From assembly GCF_029855125.1 (NCBI RefSeq), contig NZ_CP123229.1, positions 2,648,501-2,712,500 of the forward strand: 64,000 nt of DNA. Reading direction: 5' to 3'. Of the stretch, positions 27,810 to 36,848 are shown in pieces (positions within the stretch are counted from its first letter, which is position 1; each line of letters begins with the position of its first letter). Under the pieces are notes generated by a model that saw nothing but the letters and a program-made list of their open reading frames with translations, searched no databases and was not told the DNA's origin. The stretch is from Methylocapsa sp. D3K7 (lineage in GTDB: Bacteria > Pseudomonadota > Alphaproteobacteria > Rhizobiales > Beijerinckiaceae). Made by a program: the position numbers and the translations under genes.

Positions 27810-28580
27810 TCACAAAACAGGCGGCACAGAAACTTCCCGTGCGCGGCAGCCTTGCCGGGCGACCTCCGGACAAGCCTGAAAATTCCGCAGATCCTTGGAA
27901 AAACAAATCCTCACCCCTTGCAGCGCGCCGCGCGCGCAGGCAACGCCCAGCATTCCAGGCCGCAGCCGAGGGTTTGCCGCGATGAACGCGCGGACAATAT
28001 CGATGGGCGTCCAGGTCTGGATGTCCTTGGGGGCGACAAACGCCGAGGGGATGACGATGACATCGCGGGCCCGCCGCACATCGGCGTAATAGTCGGTCGG
28101 ACTTTTGCCCGAGCAGGTACCGTGCTTGCGCCATTCATACCGGGCCAACCCCTCGCTTGGATAAAGCCCTTGCGTGGACTCGACTGCGACGCGCGAGGGA
28201 AACCGTGCGGCCGGTCCGCAATCCGACGGAAACCCATGCTCATATTGCGGCCACAGCCCATGCACGACGAAGCCGAGATTGGCGCCCGGATCACATTGGC
28301 CGCGCGCCCGCGCCGCGGCGGCCGTCTCGCAAAAGGCGGAAGACCAGGAGAGCGAGAGAACGTAAAAATCGAAATCTCCAGGGGTGCCACCGCCTGATGC
28401 TTGGACCTTGAGGGGTGAAAGAGCCACCTCGTCCGCGCCGCGATCCAGCAGGCAAAAGAGCGCCATGGGCGCCGCGCGTGCCGGACCAAACCAAGCGAGT
28501 GCCACGACGGCGATCAGAAAATATGGAAAATTAGCCTGCGTTCTGGTGGCGTGCTGGCAGGCCGCGCCCCTTTTGCTCAC
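27810..28580 (-). CDS. Exported ribonuclease T2
   Basis: Secreted or periplasmic RNase of about 256 residues. Both T2 active-site segments are present: CAS1 FVVHGLWPQYEHG and CAS2 YEWRKHGTCSG; additional Cys residues fit the family disulfides. The signal sequence is hydrophobic (FPYFLIAVVALAWFGPARAA). GTG 28580 was chosen because it overlaps the TGA of the preceding gene (GTGA), indicating translational coupling to the unknown exported protein upstream. Confidence 0.88.
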   Translation of the reverse strand: MSKRGAACQHATRTQANFPYFLIAVVALAWFGPARAAPMALFCLLDRGADEVALSPLKVQASGGGTPGDFDFYVLSLSWSSAFCETAAAARARGQCDPGANLGFVVHGLWPQYEHGFPSDCGPAARFPSRVAVESTQGLYPSEGLARYEWRKHGTCSGKSPTDYYADVRRARDVIVIPSAFVAPKDIQTWTPIDIVRAFIAANPRLRPGMLGVACARGALQGVRICFSKDLRNFQACPEVARQGCRAREVSVPPVL

Positions 28581-29080
28581 GGCCGCGCCATTTTGCAATT
28601 GGGGGCATAGGCGTCGTTGCGGTCAAGGCCGCCCACGCACCATTCGACGCCGAAACCGAAGCCTATGATGCCCAGATCCTCGTTGATCGAATAGGACAGC
28701 TGGCGGGGTTTTTTTTCATCGTTCAAATAAGCCTGCGCGGTGCAGTAGCGGCGCGGAATGAAATCCTCGCCATTCGTTTTGTAGCCGATTTCCTTGACCT
28801 CCATGAGGCCAAGAATTTCGAGGCCGGTGTTCCAGAACTCGGCTTCGCGATCGCGGAAGCGCCCCTGTATTCTTTCGAAAACCGCCGGATCGTCACAAGC
28901 CGGCAGCACGCCGGTATAAGGAAGATACCGGCGTTCCGCCGGAACCAGCGGACGGGCGTGAGCGACACCAAAAATCGTGGCGCCGGTGACGGCAAGCACT
29001 GCCGTGAACAGAATGGTGGTCGCAAACGGCGCAGGCACGCTCAAAAATTTATCCGTCAATTTGGATCCGTCCATCCACAT
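28577..29080 (-). CDS. Exported protein of unknown function, coupled to RNase T2
   Basis: 167-residue protein with one N-terminal hydrophobic segment (ATTILFTAVLAVTGATIFGVAHA) and a mature domain containing ACDDPAVFERIQGRF, AEFWNTGLEILGLMEVKEIGYK, IPRRYCTA and GIIGFGFGVEWCVGGLDRNDAYAPNCKM. I believe I have seen this pattern in other Rhizobiales hypothetical proteins but know no function. Four Cys in the mature part suggest disulfides. It overlaps the RNase T2 start by 4 bases. Confidence 0.75.
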   Translation of the reverse strand: MWMDGSKLTDKFLSVPAPFATTILFTAVLAVTGATIFGVAHARPLVPAERRYLPYTGVLPACDDPAVFERIQGRFRDREAEFWNTGLEILGLMEVKEIGYKTNGEDFIPRRYCTAQAYLNDEKKPRQLSYSINEDLGIIGFGFGVEWCVGGLDRNDAYAPNCKMARP

Positions 29081-29122
29081 CTCATTCCCAACCGGGCGCT
29101 GGCGCTTCCCAGACCGGTGCCG

Positions 29123-30217
29123 TCAATAGCGGTACCGCGCTTGTTCGACAAGGCTCTGTCTTCCATCAGCCGGTTGTGGGATCGGCTCCCGGGAAGCAGG
29201 TGACGGCTCGAGAGCATCCCCACGCCGCGCTGCGGCGCGCCGAGAATGCCATCTCAGACACGGCCGCTCAATCCAGTAATAACTTCCCGCCGCCATCGCC
29301 AGCGCGAAAAGGAGCCCCAACGGGCGTTGACCATGAATCCCCAGGTAAGGCGGGAGACTGAATGCCAGCATGTGCCACAGATACAGGCTGTAGGACAATC
29401 GGCCAATCAAGCGAAAAGGGGCGCGGGAAAGCCAAAAGCCAACGATTGTGCCTGGTTGTTGGAGGGCGGCGATGATCAATCCCGCCGATATCGCGGCAAG
29501 GGAGAAACCGATTTCATGGACGATTGGGCTGTCCCAATGGGTCACGACAGCTGCGATCAGCAAACCTGCTACGGGAACCAGGTAAATCCGGGCGGCGAAC
29601 CGGGAAAGTCTCTCACTTGGCCATAAAGCGATAAAGCATCCGACAAGCAACGTGTCGGCGCGCGTGTCAAATCCATTATAGGTTCGCATCGGATGGCCAT
29701 AGCCGGAGAGATGGAATCGCCACAGGGCAACGATAAGGATTGCCGCCGCGATGATCCATAGGCGGGCACCTGCTTTTGCCTTCAAAACGGCGACAAGGGC
29801 AAACGGCCAGAGGAGATAGAATTGTTCTTCAATCGATAAAGACCAAATGGGGCTAAAAAGTCCGCCCCATGTAGGGCTGTCTTGAACCGCGAGCCGCCAG
29901 TTTATCGTGAACGAAAGCGCCCAAGGCAAATGATCCCACTCTGGTTTGTTGATGACTTGGCCGCATATCAAAGCGGCAACCGCAAAGACAAGAAAAGCAG
30001 GGAGTATCCTGACAGCTCTTCTCGCATAAAAAGAACGAAATTCTATTCTGTCGAAGCTATTCCATTCGTGAAGTAATATTGACGTTATAAGAAATCCGCT
30101 TAATACAAAAAATACATCAACTCCGAGAAATCCTCCTGGTAACAGGCCCATATGAAAAAATAACACACCGGAAATAGCTACGGCACGCAATCCGTCGAGT
30201 GCAGGGATATATTGCAC
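29123..30217 (-). CDS. Membrane acyltransferase (acyltransferase-3/OafA type)
   Basis: Integral membrane enzyme of 364 residues with about ten predicted helices, transferring acyl groups to surface or exported glycans. The family opening IPALDGLRAVAISGVLFFHMG is present, then GGFLGVDVFFVLSGFLITSILL and RRAVRILPAF. There is no C-terminal SGNH domain. GTG start with AGGA 8 bases upstream. Its 5' half is AT-richer than its surroundings. It lies 63 bases downstream of the ManC gene, suggesting a shared role in exopolysaccharide. Confidence 0.9.
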   Translation of the reverse strand: MQYIPALDGLRAVAISGVLFFHMGLLPGGFLGVDVFFVLSGFLITSILLHEWNSFDRIEFRSFYARRAVRILPAFLVFAVAALICGQVINKPEWDHLPWALSFTINWRLAVQDSPTWGGLFSPIWSLSIEEQFYLLWPFALVAVLKAKAGARLWIIAAAILIVALWRFHLSGYGHPMRTYNGFDTRADTLLVGCFIALWPSERLSRFAARIYLVPVAGLLIAAVVTHWDSPIVHEIGFSLAAISAGLIIAALQQPGTIVGFWLSRAPFRLIGRLSYSLYLWHMLAFSLPPYLGIHGQRPLGLLFALAMAAGSYYWIERPCLRWHSRRAAARRGDALEPSPASREPIPQPADGRQSLVEQARYRY

Positions 30218-30280
30218 AGCTATTTCCTAAGGAGTATTAGCCAAGTATCTGAAGAATATATTATCCCATTCGCAAATCGG

Positions 30281-31690
30281 TTAGCCACGGTTGTAGACAT
30301 CCTGCAGGCGAACAATGTCGTCTTCGCCGAGATAAGATCCCGTCTGCACTTCGATCAGTTCGAGATCGATCCGGCCGGGGTTCGCCATCCGGTGCACGCA
30401 GCCGATCGGCAAATAGATCGACTCGTTTTCATGCACGAAATGCACTTCATCGTCGCGGGTGACTTCGGCGGTCCCCTTGACGACGATCCAGTGCTCAGAG
30501 CGATGGAAATGTTTTTGCAAGGACAAGCGCTCACCCGGTTTCACGACAATACGTTTGACTTGGTAGCGGCCTCCCGAATCGACCGATTGATAATAGCCCC
30601 ACGGCCGGTAGGAGCGCTTATGCTCGAGGGCTTCCGGGCGATTCTCGCTTTTCAGGCGATCGACCAGCTGCTTAACGTGATCGCCATGCGCCGCGTTGAG
30701 CACGAGCACGGCGTCTTGCGTCGTGACGACGATGACGTCATCGACGCCGACAACCGTCGTCAAATGCTCGTCAGAACGCACATGCACGTTGGACGCGTTC
30801 ATGACAACGCCGCGGCCGCGGATCGAATTGCCCTTGTCGTCGCGCTCCGACAATTGCCAAACCGCTTGCCAATTGCCGACATCCGACCAGCCGATGTCGG
30901 CGGGAACGACCGCCGCCTTGCTGGTGCGCTCCATGACAGCGTAGTCGATTGACTTCTTCGGCGCCCTGGCGAAGGCCTCGGCATCGAGCACCAGGAACTT
31001 CAAATCCTTTTTTGCCCGGGCCACCGCGTCCGCCGCCGCCGCCGCCATCTCCGGCTCGAAATTCCGCAACTCTTCCTGCATGACATCGGCGCGGAAGAAA
31101 AAATTGCCGGAGTTCCAAAGATAATTTCCAGCGACATAGGTTTCAGCCGTGGCGGCATCCGGCTTTTCGACAAACGCTTCAACCTTGAAAACGCTGCCGT
31201 CAGGCGTGACCGTCTTACCGGTTTTGATATAGCCGAAGCCGGTGGCGGGAGAATCCGGCTTGATTCCGAGCGTCACGATATAGCCAAGCGCGGCCGCTTC
31301 GGCCGCCTTCTTGCACAAATCCACGAAACCTTGACGATCGCGCACCACATGGTCCGCGGCGAGAACCGCGACGATCGTGTCCGGCCCCGATTGCGCCGCA
31401 AGCTCGGCGGCGGCGGCGACGGCGGGACCAGAATCACGCCGGATCGGCTCGAGAACAATCCGTGCCTCGCGATTGATCTTTTGCAATTGCTCGGCGACAA
31501 GAAACCGGTAATCGGTGTTGGAGATGACGATGGGCGTTTCGAACACGCTGTCGGTGAGCATCTCCGCGGCGGTCTGAAAGGTGGAGCGCTCGCCGATGAG
31601 AGAAATAAATTGTTTGGGCAGGCTTTCACGCGATTCCGGCCACACTCGGGTTCCGGAACCGCCGCACATGATCACTGGAAGAATTTTCAC
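30281..31690 (-). CDS. manC: Mannose-1-phosphate guanylyltransferase / mannose-6-phosphate isomerase
   Basis: Bifunctional enzyme making GDP-mannose for polysaccharides. 469 residues: an N-terminal nucleotidyltransferase with MCGGSGTRVWPESRESLPKQF and FVEKPD, and a C-terminal cupin isomerase with RPWGYYQSVDSG, KHFHRSEHWIVVKGTAEV and the closing GEDDIVRLQDVYNR. The GGSGTR-V-WP variant replaces the more usual L. First gene of a probable operon with the acyltransferase. Confidence 0.95.
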   Translation of the reverse strand: MKILPVIMCGGSGTRVWPESRESLPKQFISLIGERSTFQTAAEMLTDSVFETPIVISNTDYRFLVAEQLQKINREARIVLEPIRRDSGPAVAAAAELAAQSGPDTIVAVLAADHVVRDRQGFVDLCKKAAEAAALGYIVTLGIKPDSPATGFGYIKTGKTVTPDGSVFKVEAFVEKPDAATAETYVAGNYLWNSGNFFFRADVMQEELRNFEPEMAAAAADAVARAKKDLKFLVLDAEAFARAPKKSIDYAVMERTSKAAVVPADIGWSDVGNWQAVWQLSERDDKGNSIRGRGVVMNASNVHVRSDEHLTTVVGVDDVIVVTTQDAVLVLNAAHGDHVKQLVDRLKSENRPEALEHKRSYRPWGYYQSVDSGGRYQVKRIVVKPGERLSLQKHFHRSEHWIVVKGTAEVTRDDEVHFVHENESIYLPIGCVHRMANPGRIDLELIEVQTGSYLGEDDIVRLQDVYNRG

Positions 31691-32010
31691 GCTTTCTTGC
31701 TCCCTCGCAAAAAAATATCGATATTTCTCTCCCCTGGCGGCTTCTTGAAACGGCCCCTCTCCTTACCTTGACGGAGCGCCAATTCCTAGACGGCCGCGCC
31801 GGAAATATTGCCGGTTTCTGATGTTTGATTAATTTTGTAACTCGCATCTTATGAAAGATTGCATTGTCTTGCCAACCCAAAGTGATGCCAAGACCCATCT
31901 GGAGATCGCCCCCAAGATCGCCGCCGCACCGTCCGCTATCTCCAACTCTTTGTTTTCTTGTATGATCCTTTTACGACTTGGGCAAAATGGCCCTTAAAGG
32001 GAGGCCAGTC
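31691..32010. other. Divergent intergenic region between manC and the FAD monooxygenase
   Basis: About 320 bases with no gene that I can support. GTCTTG at 31866-31871 and CAAGAC at 31889-31894 form an inverted repeat with a 17-base spacer, of unknown meaning. Promoters for both divergent genes should be here. Confidence 0.4.
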
Positions 32011-33252
32011 ATGGACGAGAGCCCAAAAACGCTGTCCTGTCGGTGCTGCATCGTTGGCGGCGGGCCGGCCGGTATGGTTCTTGGCCTGCTCCTTGCCCGC
32101 GCTGGCGTCGATACGGTGGTCATTGAAAAGCACGGCGATTTCTTACGTGATTTTCGAGGCGATACAATTCATCCCTCGACGCTGGAAGCGCTGCATGATC
32201 TTGGCCTTCTGGAAGATTTCCTGAAACTGCCGCATCAAAAGGCAACCCTTCTCAAGGGCAAGGTCGGTGACGTGGAGATTCCACTCGCGGATTTTTCGCA
32301 TTTGCCGACACATGCCAAATTCATTGTCTTGATGCCGCAATGGGATTTTTTGAATTTCATCGCAAGCCGCGCGAAGGGCTATTCGGGCTTCCGGCTTCTC
32401 ATGAACACGCAAGCCGACGGCCTTGTGGTTGAGGGGGACCGTGTCGAGGGCGTCACCGCCAAGACCGAAGGTGGACAATTGACGATCCGCGCCGATTTGA
32501 CCATCGGCGCCGACGGCCGCCATTCCCTCGTGAGGGAAGAAGCAGGATTTGACCCGCAAGAAATCGGCGCGCCGATGGATGTCTTGTGGTTCCGTCTCTC
32601 CCGGCAGAACGGCGACCCGGAGGAGACCTTCGGCCGGATCGATGCCGGGCAAATGCTCGTTCTCATTTTTCGCGGTGAGCATTGGCAATGCGGCTATGTG
32701 ATCGCCAAGGGGTCGGCCAACCGGCTCCGGGCGCAAGGCATCGAGACGCTCCGCGAAAATATCGCTGAACTGGCGCCATTTCTGGCTGGCCGCACCAGCG
32801 AACTTGCAAGTTTCGAGGACGTCAAGCTGCTCACCGTTGCGGTCGATCGCTTGCCAGTATGGCACAGGCCAGGCCTCTTGTGCATCGGCGACTCCGCCCA
32901 TGCGATGTCGCCGGTCGGCGGCGTCGGCATCAATCTCGCCATCCAGGACGCGATTGCCACGGCCAATATTTTGAGCGCTCCCTTGCGCGGCAGCGGTCCA
33001 GTCACGGACGCCGATCTCGCGCGGGTCCAAGGCCGCCGCGAATTTCCAACCAAGGTGACCCAGGCCATGCAGGTTTTCATCCAGAATCGCGTGATCTCGC
33101 GTGTCCTTGGCAGCAGCGGCAAAATGAAGCCGCCGTGGCTGGTGCGGCTGTTCATTTATTTTCCGCTTTTGCGGCGGCTGCCCGCCGGACTCATGGGCAT
33201 GGGTGTGCGGCCCGAGCGGGTCACATCGCCGGATAGCGCGTCACAGTCTTAG
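32011..33252 (+). CDS. FAD-dependent aromatic-hydroxylase-like monooxygenase
   Basis: PHBH/UbiH-type flavoprotein of 413 residues. The N-terminal Rossmann motif is CCIVGGGPAGMVLGLLLARAG, the DG motif is TIGADGRHSLVRE, and the second FAD motif is GLLCIGDSAHAMSPVGGVGINLAIQDA. Substrate unknown; UbiH-like ubiquinone hydroxylation is possible but not favoured by context. ATG 32011 is preceded by GGGAGG at ideal spacing. Confidence 0.88.
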   Translation: MDESPKTLSCRCCIVGGGPAGMVLGLLLARAGVDTVVIEKHGDFLRDFRGDTIHPSTLEALHDLGLLEDFLKLPHQKATLLKGKVGDVEIPLADFSHLPTHAKFIVLMPQWDFLNFIASRAKGYSGFRLLMNTQADGLVVEGDRVEGVTAKTEGGQLTIRADLTIGADGRHSLVREEAGFDPQEIGAPMDVLWFRLSRQNGDPEETFGRIDAGQMLVLIFRGEHWQCGYVIAKGSANRLRAQGIETLRENIAELAPFLAGRTSELASFEDVKLLTVAVDRLPVWHRPGLLCIGDSAHAMSPVGGVGINLAIQDAIATANILSAPLRGSGPVTDADLARVQGRREFPTKVTQAMQVFIQNRVISRVLGSSGKMKPPWLVRLFIYFPLLRRLPAGLMGMGVRPERVTSPDSASQS

Positions 33253-33348
33253 TCTCGGCAGCACCGCCATATGGCAGATGCCGGATTGGTTTGGTTCGGA
33301 TAGGGGTTTATCGAGGATGGCTGGAGTTGCGGGGAGAGGCATTTAGCA

Positions 33349-35079
33349 ATGAATAAGCTGAGCTGCATCTGGACGATGGCCGCAGGTCTCTTCGTTTGGA
33401 TTGGCGGCGAGAACGGCGCGCTCGCGCAAACCCTGCCGCCGGCGCCCTTGCCGCCTATTTCCCGCCATAGCCTCAAGCCGCCGTCCTCGGATACCAAGCA
33501 GCTTTCGGCGGCGGCGCAGCGGTTTTCGCAGCCGCTTGCCGCAGCCTCCGGGCCATCGCCGTGGCGTCCCTTGACACGTCAGCCGCCGTTCAATTCGGGT
33601 GCCATGCTGCTGCTCACGGACGGGACCTTGATGGTGCATGACCAGGGCGCGAAAAACAACGGCAGCAGCAACTGGTGGCGGCTGACTCCCGATATCAACG
33701 GCAGCTATTTGAACGGCACATGGTCCAAATTGGCGCCGCTGCCCGCAGGTTACGCGCCGCTGTATTTTGCCTGTGCCGTCCTTGCCGACGGGCGAGTCAT
33801 CATCGAAGGCGGCGAATACAACAACGGCCTAGAGTCGTTCACCAATCTCGGTGCGATTTATGATCCGGTTACCAATAAATGGACCCCGGTGCCGCCCCCC
33901 AAAGGCGAGGAATGGTCGATGATCGGCGCGGCCGCCAGCACGGTGTTGGCCATCGACGGCGCCTTCATGATCGGCGGAGTCTTTACAAATGAGCAGGCGC
34001 TGTTCCATCCGGCTGATCTCAGCTGGTTCGTCCCCCTCAAAGACAAGGGCAATGGCAAGGCGGACATCAACAGTGAAGAGACTTGGACCTTGCTGCCCAA
34101 CACAGACGTGCTGACCGTCGACGCCAACAATACCGATCCTTTGATGAATTCGGAGCTGTATCTGCCCCCGGATGGCAGTTGGATCAGCGGCGGAAGCACC
34201 AAGGTCAATCTCCCCGACATTGACGAAAAAGGCGGCGGAACCCACGAAATGGGGCCGCAACTGTTGCGTCCCGACGGCACCGTTTTTGCCGCCGGCGCCA
34301 CCGGACACACCGCCATTTTCACTCCCGGGGGGGTAGGGGAGGCAGGGAGCTGGACGCCGGGCCCAGATTTCCCCAAGTCCGGCGGCGTTCAATATGGCAT
34401 CTCCGATGGCTCGGCCGCCTTGCTCCCCAGTGGCAAGGTGCTGCTTACGGCGAGCCCCGGCGTCAATCACCTTCCTCCCACGCATTTTTTTGTGTTTGAC
34501 GGCAAGGCGTTGCAGCCGGTTATCGACACGCCAAACGCGGCCAAGCTTTCATCATATTATGGCTATATGATTGTGCTGCCGACCGGACAGGTCATGTTCA
34601 ACAGCCGGCTCGGCGATATTGAACTCTATACGGACACTGGCCCTATTGCACCCAATGCCGCTCCGGTGATCGCCGCGCCAGAGGCAGCTTCGCGGAGCTT
34701 AATCAGTCATACCAGGGCTTTCCCGCCAGACTGCCTGTCGGTTCCAACGACGCTTGTGGCTGGGACAACCTATTGTCTCCCAGGAAGACAGTTGAACGGC
34801 CTATCGCAAGCCGCGAGCTATGCCGAAGGCTATCAGTCCGCGACGAACTACCCGCTGGTGCGGATTGAGCGGATGGTCAATGCCAAGACAAAACATGTGT
34901 TCTATGCAAGGACATCCGGTCACAGCGGGATGGCTGTGACGCCCAACGAGAATTCCTTTACCTATTTCACGGTGCCCGCCGGGATCGAAACCGGTGCCGC
35001 GACGTTATATGCCGTTGCGAATGGGATCGCCTCGAACCCCGTTTCGGTGAATGTTGCGATATCTGCGAGGAAAAAATAA
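33349..35079 (+). CDS. Exported kelch-repeat protein
   Basis: 576-residue secreted protein with a signal peptide ending near GALAQ. Kelch-like beta-propeller blades repeat the pattern LADGRVIIEGGEYN, LPNTDVLTVDAN, LRPDGTVFAAGAT, LPSGKVLLTASPG and LPTGQVMFNSRLGD. The C-terminal about 140 residues (FPPDCLSVPTTLVAGTTYCLPGRQLNGLSQ...) resemble the Ig-like domain of galactose-oxidase-like proteins and contain a probable disulfide. I could not identify the Tyr-Cys copper site, so no oxidase activity is claimed. Confidence 0.8.
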   Translation: MNKLSCIWTMAAGLFVWIGGENGALAQTLPPAPLPPISRHSLKPPSSDTKQLSAAAQRFSQPLAAASGPSPWRPLTRQPPFNSGAMLLLTDGTLMVHDQGAKNNGSSNWWRLTPDINGSYLNGTWSKLAPLPAGYAPLYFACAVLADGRVIIEGGEYNNGLESFTNLGAIYDPVTNKWTPVPPPKGEEWSMIGAAASTVLAIDGAFMIGGVFTNEQALFHPADLSWFVPLKDKGNGKADINSEETWTLLPNTDVLTVDANNTDPLMNSELYLPPDGSWISGGSTKVNLPDIDEKGGGTHEMGPQLLRPDGTVFAAGATGHTAIFTPGGVGEAGSWTPGPDFPKSGGVQYGISDGSAALLPSGKVLLTASPGVNHLPPTHFFVFDGKALQPVIDTPNAAKLSSYYGYMIVLPTGQVMFNSRLGDIELYTDTGPIAPNAAPVIAAPEAASRSLISHTRAFPPDCLSVPTTLVAGTTYCLPGRQLNGLSQAASYAEGYQSATNYPLVRIERMVNAKTKHVFYARTSGHSGMAVTPNENSFTYFTVPAGIETGAATLYAVANGIASNPVSVNVAISARKK

Positions 35080-35225
35080 CTGGCCGCGGAAACCCCAACT
35101 TCCGCCCTACCTTCGCCGCGATGCTTGTCTAGCTTTGCCTTGGTCTGCTCCGACAGCGCTTGCGCGGAGCGGGACGGAATGACAGGGTTGCCGCAGGTGC
35201 GCCTCGATTCGGCCGGGATCGGAAC

Positions 35226-36830
35226 ATGAACACACCACATCTCAACCCGCCCCGTCTCCATGCAATCCCGAGAGCCGTTCGCCCGGGAAACACAGGGCGA
35301 ACGCCTATACACCGTCTCTTGGGCCTTATGGCGTTGCTGCTCGCCCTCTGCGTGAGCCGAGCCGGCCCGGCGCTGGCAAATCCCCTGCTGGTGATTGAGA
35401 TGCCGTCCGGCGCGGTCCTGTATGAAGACCATGCAACGGAGCCTTGGTATCCGGCTTCCCTGACCAAACTGATGACCGTCTATGTGGCTCTGAGCGCGGT
35501 ACGCGACCATCGCATCACCTTTGATACGCCGCTCGTTGTCTCCGCCCGCGCGGCGGCGATGCCGCCATCCAAAATGGGCTTCCGGCCGGGCAGCCTGGTG
35601 ACGCTCGACAACGCTCTGAAAATGCTGATGGTGAAGTCGGCGAACGACATGGCGGTCGTGATCGCGGAGGGCGTTTCGGGCTCCATCGAGGCGTTCGCCG
35701 AGGACATGAACAGCGCAGCGAGCGAGCTTGGCCTCGCCCAATCCCACTTCGTCAATCCCAACGGATTGCCGAACCCGCAGCATTTCTCATCGGCCCGCGA
35801 CTTCGCGATTCTCGCGCGAGCGCTCTACATCACTTTTCCGGAGCAGGCGAAGCTTTTCAACATCGGTGCCATGCGGCTCGGTGGCGATATCATTCACAAT
35901 CACAACGATCTTCTTGGCCGGTACCCTGGTGTCGATGGAATGAAAACCGGATTCACTTGCGCGGCGGGGTTCAACATCGTTGCCAGCGCAAGCCAGGGCG
36001 GCCGCCAGCTCATCGCGGTAATTATGGGGGCCCCTAATCCGCGCAGCCGGATGATCATGGCGGCGACCTTGTTCGATCGCGGTTTCACTGGAATAGACAA
36101 ACCCTCGCGATCGCTTGCCGATCTTGCCCCGCAAACATCGATGGCGGTGCCGCCCGACATGCATGCGTCGGTGTGCGGCCGGAAGGGCAAGGCAATTGCT
36201 GAATTCAACACCGACGTCTCTCGTCTGATGGCTCCATTGCTCGCCCGCCCGGCGAAGACGCCCGCCACGCATGATCATTTGGCTTTGATCACCACAGAGG
36301 CCTTCGCCAAACCGCTGCCGATGGCGCCCCGTATTGCGTCGGTGCCGCGTCCAGCGTTCGAACCGGTCCCTGTTTATCTTGGGGCGCCCGCAGGGTTTGC
36401 CGGACTCGTCGCACAAGCGCGGCCGCCCCATTCGGCGATCGGCACACCGGCACCCCCCGAGACCGTGAGCGCCTACGCCGCGACTGAGGCGCAGGCGACA
36501 GGAGATATCAGTTCGCCGCTCGCTCCGGCTGCAGATGCGCTCCCGATGAAAGGGCAAGGCATGAAGGCGGAAAGGGCCGCGCGGTCTCGTCACGCGACGC
36601 GCGCCGAGTTGCGCCACGGCAGGCATGGGAAAATCGCCACGGTCCGCGAGGGCAGGCATGGGCACAAAGCCGTAAAGGCAGCCCGTCACACTGCGTCCGC
36701 CAAAATTGCCGCCCACGAAAAATCGGATAAGCACAAAAAACTTGCGGGGAAACAGCATCCCACGGCAAAGGCCGCCATCCATGCGGAAAGGGCAAAAAGC
36801 AAAAAATCGGAAAAGCATGCAGGGCAATGA
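35226..36830 (+). CDS. D-alanyl-D-alanine carboxypeptidase (DacF/PBP5-like) with basic tail
   Basis: Periplasmic enzyme that trims the terminal D-Ala from peptidoglycan stem peptides. 534 residues. Active-site motifs: Ser78-L-T-K81, Ser138-A-Asn140 and Lys240-T-Gly242. A signal segment (LLGLMALLLALCVSRAGPALA) precedes the domain. After the catalytic part comes a long Pro/Ala-rich and then His/Lys-rich tail of more than 150 residues (for example RHGRHGKIATVREGRHGHKAVKAARH), unusual for PBP5 and perhaps binding the cell wall or nucleic-acid-like polyanions. ATG 35226 has GGATCGG upstream. Confidence 0.9.
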   Translation: MNTPHLNPPRLHAIPRAVRPGNTGRTPIHRLLGLMALLLALCVSRAGPALANPLLVIEMPSGAVLYEDHATEPWYPASLTKLMTVYVALSAVRDHRITFDTPLVVSARAAAMPPSKMGFRPGSLVTLDNALKMLMVKSANDMAVVIAEGVSGSIEAFAEDMNSAASELGLAQSHFVNPNGLPNPQHFSSARDFAILARALYITFPEQAKLFNIGAMRLGGDIIHNHNDLLGRYPGVDGMKTGFTCAAGFNIVASASQGGRQLIAVIMGAPNPRSRMIMAATLFDRGFTGIDKPSRSLADLAPQTSMAVPPDMHASVCGRKGKAIAEFNTDVSRLMAPLLARPAKTPATHDHLALITTEAFAKPLPMAPRIASVPRPAFEPVPVYLGAPAGFAGLVAQARPPHSAIGTPAPPETVSAYAATEAQATGDISSPLAPAADALPMKGQGMKAERAARSRHATRAELRHGRHGKIATVREGRHGHKAVKAARHTASAKIAAHEKSDKHKKLAGKQHPTAKAAIHAERAKSKKSEKHAGQ

Positions 36831-36848
36831 GCTTTTAAACACGAATTT

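Noticed and set aside
33349..35079. Kelch protein considered as galactose/glyoxal oxidase
   Set aside because: The blade pattern and C-terminal domain fit, but I could not place the Tyr-Cys cofactor and copper ligands.
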